From NCBI GenBank assembly GCA_002633005.1, contig NMRA01000244.1, forward strand, positions 162,926 through 226,925: DNA of 64,000 nt, in the 5' to 3' direction. Below are positions 26,801-32,800 of this stretch, in pieces. Position numbers and translations under genes: made by a program. Every line of letters begins with the position of its first letter. Within the stretch, counting starts at the first letter, position 1. The notes beneath the pieces are model-generated. The model saw only the letters and a program-made list of their open reading frames with translations. It made no database searches and had not been told where the DNA came from. This stretch comes from Phoronis australis. Its lineage: Eukaryota > Phoronida > Phoronidae.

Positions 26801-29800
26801 CTGCTTAGTACAATAATTAAGTTGCAGAGGGCGCACACGACTATTTGAATGTAGCAACAATATGGGGTGATGAAAAATCCCCTTACCAGGATAAATCCGT
26901 AGGAATCCCGTTGAACTACCAAAATATTGCCACGTGAGTGTGGGGTCCCTCTTGTAGTTACTGCGGAATGTTTCCTCAAGGGCTAGAGTCCAGTTGACCC
27001 CATACAAAATGTGGGAAGCTGTGAACAACAGAAACGTCTATCAGTAAAGTTGTGAAAGAACTTGTATTACGTCAAGCTACGTCGTGTTTTTGAAAGAGGT
27101 CACACACGGTGGTTCTTATTATAGTTTACATGTACAGGCATTCATGACCAGGTTCATAAATATATATAAACGTCGATGACGCTTTCATCCTCGTGATTAA
27201 GCTTTTTTCAAAGAAACTGTGTAACTTTATCGCAAAAGCTTGTCTTGTATGGTGATACATGGTTTTACCGTCTTGAAATGAAGAAGTGGCTAAAAATGTT
27301 TGTTCCAGCTCTGAACTGAGTGACGTCATAGTTTGGGAGGTCTCATTTACATACTAGCTATTCCAGACTATTTCCGGTCCGAAATTCAGGGTTTGGAATG
27401 AACAATCACATGAAGAGAAAATTATCCAAGTGACAAATAATTAGACTTATGTGATAGAAGTAGTAAAATGAGATGCAAAAACTTTTTAATGATAAAAAGG
27501 TGACGAAAAAAGAGAAAGCTGGAAACAAATAAGAGGAAGTCGAAACCAAAAAAGAGGCAATCCTCAGAAAATTCCAAGCCCAGAAAATAATGGACACTTA
27601 CTCCTCTGGGTATCGTTTCGTTCACTCTCACTATCTTTTCGCCATTGTAATTTGTAACATATTGTATTGTGTTAGCTGGATGCAAAACAAAAAGTCGGTC
27701 CTTCAGTTACAGAAGCAGACTGACTGAAAGGAGTAGACAGGCGGGTCAGTCTAATGTCGACGTGTACGCTCGAATTCATACAAACAGTGGNNNNNNNNNN
27801 NNNNNNNNNNNNTAGATTCTATTTGGCAGTTCGGAGGTACGAATGTCTGACGGGCAAAATCCTGGCTAATTCTCCGCCCTGCGCCCCCCCCTCCCGTAAA
27901 TAAAAATCCTGGATACGCCCCTGACAAAAATTAAACTAAACATACTTTAGTAATATTACTTACATTTATCGAACACGTTAGTCGGCACGTGCACGGTACT
28001 AACGTTGATATTGACCGGTATGTTGTTGAAGTGCGCATTCTCCTGCAGATCCAATATTCGGTTTCCCTCCGCTAGTGCTCCGGATGGCTTCGTATTGTTG
28101 ATCTTTTTGGCGTTGTAATAAACAAACTAAAACGACAGATTTATACGGTTAAGGCATGTGGAAATAAATGTTTTTGACTGCTTGTATACCTTGTTTTTGT
28201 ACAGCTAATTCTTTCAGGCTAGTATTGCTTAGGATTTGTTATCTTCATGTTACCGTATGATTGTCTTACCTGGGAATCGTTGATGTTTTTGTTATACACG
28301 CTGTTCTTCGCTGTTCGTTCAGCCACTTTAGCCAACCTCTGTAACATAAACAGTGTAGAGAAAGAATGGTTAGAGTATACGAAGCGTATGAGTAAAATTA
28401 TGCAAATGAGAACCACAGTGTTGTCCGCAGATTGTCTACTTCGTACTTGACTCCACTCTGACAAAACCGGATACAAAATTTAGAAGTCACATAAGTCCCG
28501 TTCACACGCACTTACCCCACAAATACTTGCACTAGTGCAACTTACCACCCGCATACTCACAAACACACACACATATCTGATAACTAGTGGAAGGCGGAAA
28601 TTGTCGCCTTATGCATAACAACGGACAGCTGATGCGAATACCGCGCGCAAAAGAAGACTCGTCTGCATGTAACCGCAGCAGATAATTACTTCCGCTTTCC
28701 CCCAGTAGCTACTTGCTAGCAACGAGTCAAAAAATAAAACAAAATGTGTTGCTTATTTGATATTAGGCCCAGACTTCCATTTAAAGCGCAATTAAACCAA
28801 CATTTTCTGTCAAAATTTTTTATTTAAGCCACCGTCAAAAAATTGATCTTTCCAAGTTCCTTACTAAACTCAAGAAGATCTATTAGTTTGTTACTTCATC
28901 ACAACAAGCTCTTAATTTTTCAGGCCAAATCGTAACATACAACGAACTTTCAGTTCTTTCCAAATTCAAAAAACACGCTTATTTAGACTGAGGAATAATT
29001 TAAGACCGGTAATTGGCTTAACTCGAAAACTTTTGACAGAAACAGAACGGTGGTTTCCAGAAAAAAAGGGAACAAACCTGGATAAACTGGGAAGGAAACG
29101 CCACAAAAGTTGGACCCCATATCGGTGTAGAATGAGACATTGTAAATTTTGAAAAGTCAAAAAGCCGTAATATATTGGTCAAATTTCAGGTGAGGTTTGG
29201 TTCCGGGCACCACACCTGGAGAAAAGGATACATACTTGTGGTACACAGCAGGTACTAACTGACAAATGGAAGACTGAGATGTATTGGCCATCATTATACG
29301 TATCACAATGATTTTACCCAATGTCAATCGTCAAAAATCAAAATTAATTTGCTCGGCCTATCACGAGTTTTTACCTGTTATGCAGCTACGTGCGAATTTG
29401 CCTGAGTGGAAACTATCATGTTTTGACTAGCATTCTCACAATGAAATGAAAAATCCTATTGTCTCGTATTTTGTCAACTTAGTACAAGTTATAAGTCGCG
29501 TGACCTTCGGCACACTTACGTAATGCACCAGTTGGGGTTGGCGCTTTCATTTCTTGTCTCGGTTCTTACCTCGACGGCCTTCACTTTCTTCTCCAACATA
29601 TTCACGATATCATCGGCCATCTGCTGCACGATCTGCTTACCGTTAACACTCACTACCTTTACATTGTTGTCCGTGTATGCCTAAAACAGAACTGATATTA
29701 AGTAACACTGTCAGTTCAACTGGCCTTCTGCCACATTTTTGATTTGTAGACGTATTGGAAACTTTCAAGAAATGATTTTGTATTGGGTCAAATGCTAAAG

Positions 29801-32800
29801 AATTGTCATGGGCGCAAAAAGTTTTCTATGCTCTCCAGTTTTTGTGAGCCGTAAAACACGTTCTTGTTTAGGCTAGGTCCCCATCATCGTGCGTTTCTTG
29901 GCTATATACACTATATGAAAGGTATGTCTTCATAATTTTACAAAAAGTTTGTATTTTTCTAGTCCTGTGGGAAATTTTAGAGCAAGGCTTTCTCAACCCG
30001 TTTTGAAGTCCGTCTCCAGAGAGTCAAAAATTCTCTTTAACTGGGTACTGACGAAAAGAGAACAGGAAACAAAACAATGTTTATGTTGGTTTATAGAAAT
30101 TGTAGCAATAATATCAGTATATCTTATGCTTAACATGGTTAAGCAAACTGCAAATGGGAAGAACTAGAATGTTGACGAAATCTACCGGAAAATGGCGCTT
30201 GGAGAACCATGCGAAGGATTAAAGCCTTTTCATTTCACACAGTCAGTGTACTTTGGTAGATTATTTTATTAGAGACGTCCTTTACTTTCGTGAATTTTGT
30301 TCGAAAATGCAACGCTCACTCCCCAAATTATGAAAAGCGTGACTCTAGTGGCCGCGGACTCTAAAACCCTTCCCATGCGCGCACCCATTTGGCGAAGTGG
30401 GCAAAAAGGTCCGCCTCAGAGAGACAAAAAGTCCTTTAAACATGCGCAAACGCGCAAATTCACAGTGGTGCTCCCGTTTTTTTCTTTTGTCCGCCCGCTT
30501 TTTTGTTACCAAAAGTTCCTCAAGTCAGGAATTCGACCCCCCCCCCATATTGAAGGCTGGGTGCGCGCATGCTTCTCAGGGTCTTCCCTAAACGAAATAT
30601 TGTTTTTGGACATTGTCTGAAATAAACGCTCTACTGCCGTTATTCAATACATCTAAATCTCGATGATTTACCAAATGCAGTTAGAATCAGTGGCTATACT
30701 GCGAACATATATATTTGAGTGATATAATAAAATGAAAATCAAAAAATTGTAATTATCGTCTTTGTTAAAGTAAACGATTACGTCACTCTGGAGCTTTTAC
30801 AGCACCTCAATTACTAAAGACACTGTTGCACGCTATTAACCTCAAGCGCAACGCGGGGAATCGGGAATGTGCGTATTAAGGCCAAGGGCCTGTAACAGCT
30901 TCTTATTTAATTTTAACTTTTCTTATCTCGTAAAATTTTGCTTTTCAAGGACTAAAATGGGGACACCCACATAAATATATGTGTTTCTACGTAAAATAGG
31001 ATTATAGGTGGGTACACCTGTCGGTAAATGTTGACCAGCGAAGTCTCTCTTTGTAACTGGGTACACCAAATTCGGGATGGGTGAATCTATAAACGGGACC
31101 CGTCACGACGGGTCGAATTATATTTATATAGCTTGACCCGCAGTGATGGGTCCATCTATATGAATATAACTGGACCCGCCGTGATGGGTCCAGTTATATT
31201 TATATAGCGGCACCCGCAGTGATGGGTCTGTCTATATGAATATAACTGAACCCGTCACGACCTATGCCTATGACAGGATGTAGGGATCGATGCGTGGCTA
31301 CATCCGAAACCCTCAAGTAATTTCGAGAAGGAGATCTTCGGGATTAAATGCGTTTCCACACAATGCAATAGTGTGATGGCAACACTGCGTCCTGGCAATT
31401 GTGAAAATGAAGCGCACCAATCTAGTGGCGGTTTATATTGATTTAGGGCGTCAAGAAGTCCCTTAAGAAGCGTTTGTACCGTTAAATGACAAAATCAATA
31501 CCGGCGTTCTACATGTACAGTTGCGTAGGTTACGAAAACTATGTAATTGTTTGCACAGTACAACTTTTATGTATCAGTTAACATATTTAATAAATGGTTC
31601 GAGTTGGCCGTGCGAAGCGTTTCGATGAATCAGAATTTGGAAAAACAGCCCAAGGGTCACGTGACTCGTATCGAAACCGCATGAACAGTTATTATATTTT
31701 GGAAACAGCATAATGACCTCGATTTAATGTATTGTTGCCCATAGATTTTCCACCATTGTCGTGAATTGAATGGATTGTTCTGGCCTGAGAGAGCGACCGC
31801 CATGTCTCAGGTCTACACCAAAGTTAGTTCCAAATGAATGAACACAGTGTGAACATTGCAACCTCATTATAGATTTGTCGTACAGGAGTCGAACTATAGC
31901 AGCCGACACAAACCATGTTAATGCCATGTAGCGGCCTTAATTTCTTCAACATCTAAAAAATACGTGTGACTAATTTCCTCAGTAATGACTTATTTCCTGA
32001 CTAAGACTGATACAATGATATCTACTCATCTATCTATTAAGCTGTCTGCCAGCCTGACGATATGTATGCCAGCGTGTCTGTCTATGCGTCGGTCTATCTA
32101 CCACGTTTTAATGATTGCAGTACCAGATCTGGGGAGGCTAGCCTATTGCTGCTTAGATGTGTGATTTTTCGACATAGTTCATTACAACAGGGCTTACTTT
32201 GTGAAAACTGAGTTTCCATGAAATGAGCCAGTTTTATACTGAACAGATCTAAAGACCGGCTTTTGTTCTCATTTATAGTTTGTTTGTAGACATAATACTC
32301 GTTTGTGACAACATGGCAGTTGTACCCGGATGTAAAGAAAGATAGTCGAGTGCCCCCCGCAAATCTTTAGTTAAAAAGTTGGTGACGTAATTCTCTCACG
32401 AGTGACCGTCGTCTTATCTTATCTGTCATTTTGTTGGTGATGTACTGTGAATATTCTCTCGCCTGTTTATGCGTTCTTGAAACGTTCATTTCCTGGTACG
32501 GTCTTCAGAAATATGTCTACGTCATTCACGTACGTTTTTATAAGTGTTAATGCGCCAAGTTGTAATGCGCCTGTCTCGTTCGAAGCTACGTAATATGTCA
32601 TATATGCAAAATAACAATTAAGACTGTGTCATTTTCAATATTCAGTTGCTCATTATATAGAACTCCCATGAGAACTTTATTTTTCATCAAACAATGGAGA
32701 CAGTGTATTCAATTTTCTCTCGTTGTACTACACACTGTAACAAGATTTCCGGTTATTGATTGTACTATGTCTTACACGAAAGACAATTCCGTTATATTCT

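Noticed and set aside
27422-27685. Minus-strand frame that could be an extra alpha2delta exon (contains NETIPRGV)
   Set aside because: Exons 4 and 5 join directly with the same spacing as alpha2delta-3, leaving no room for it.
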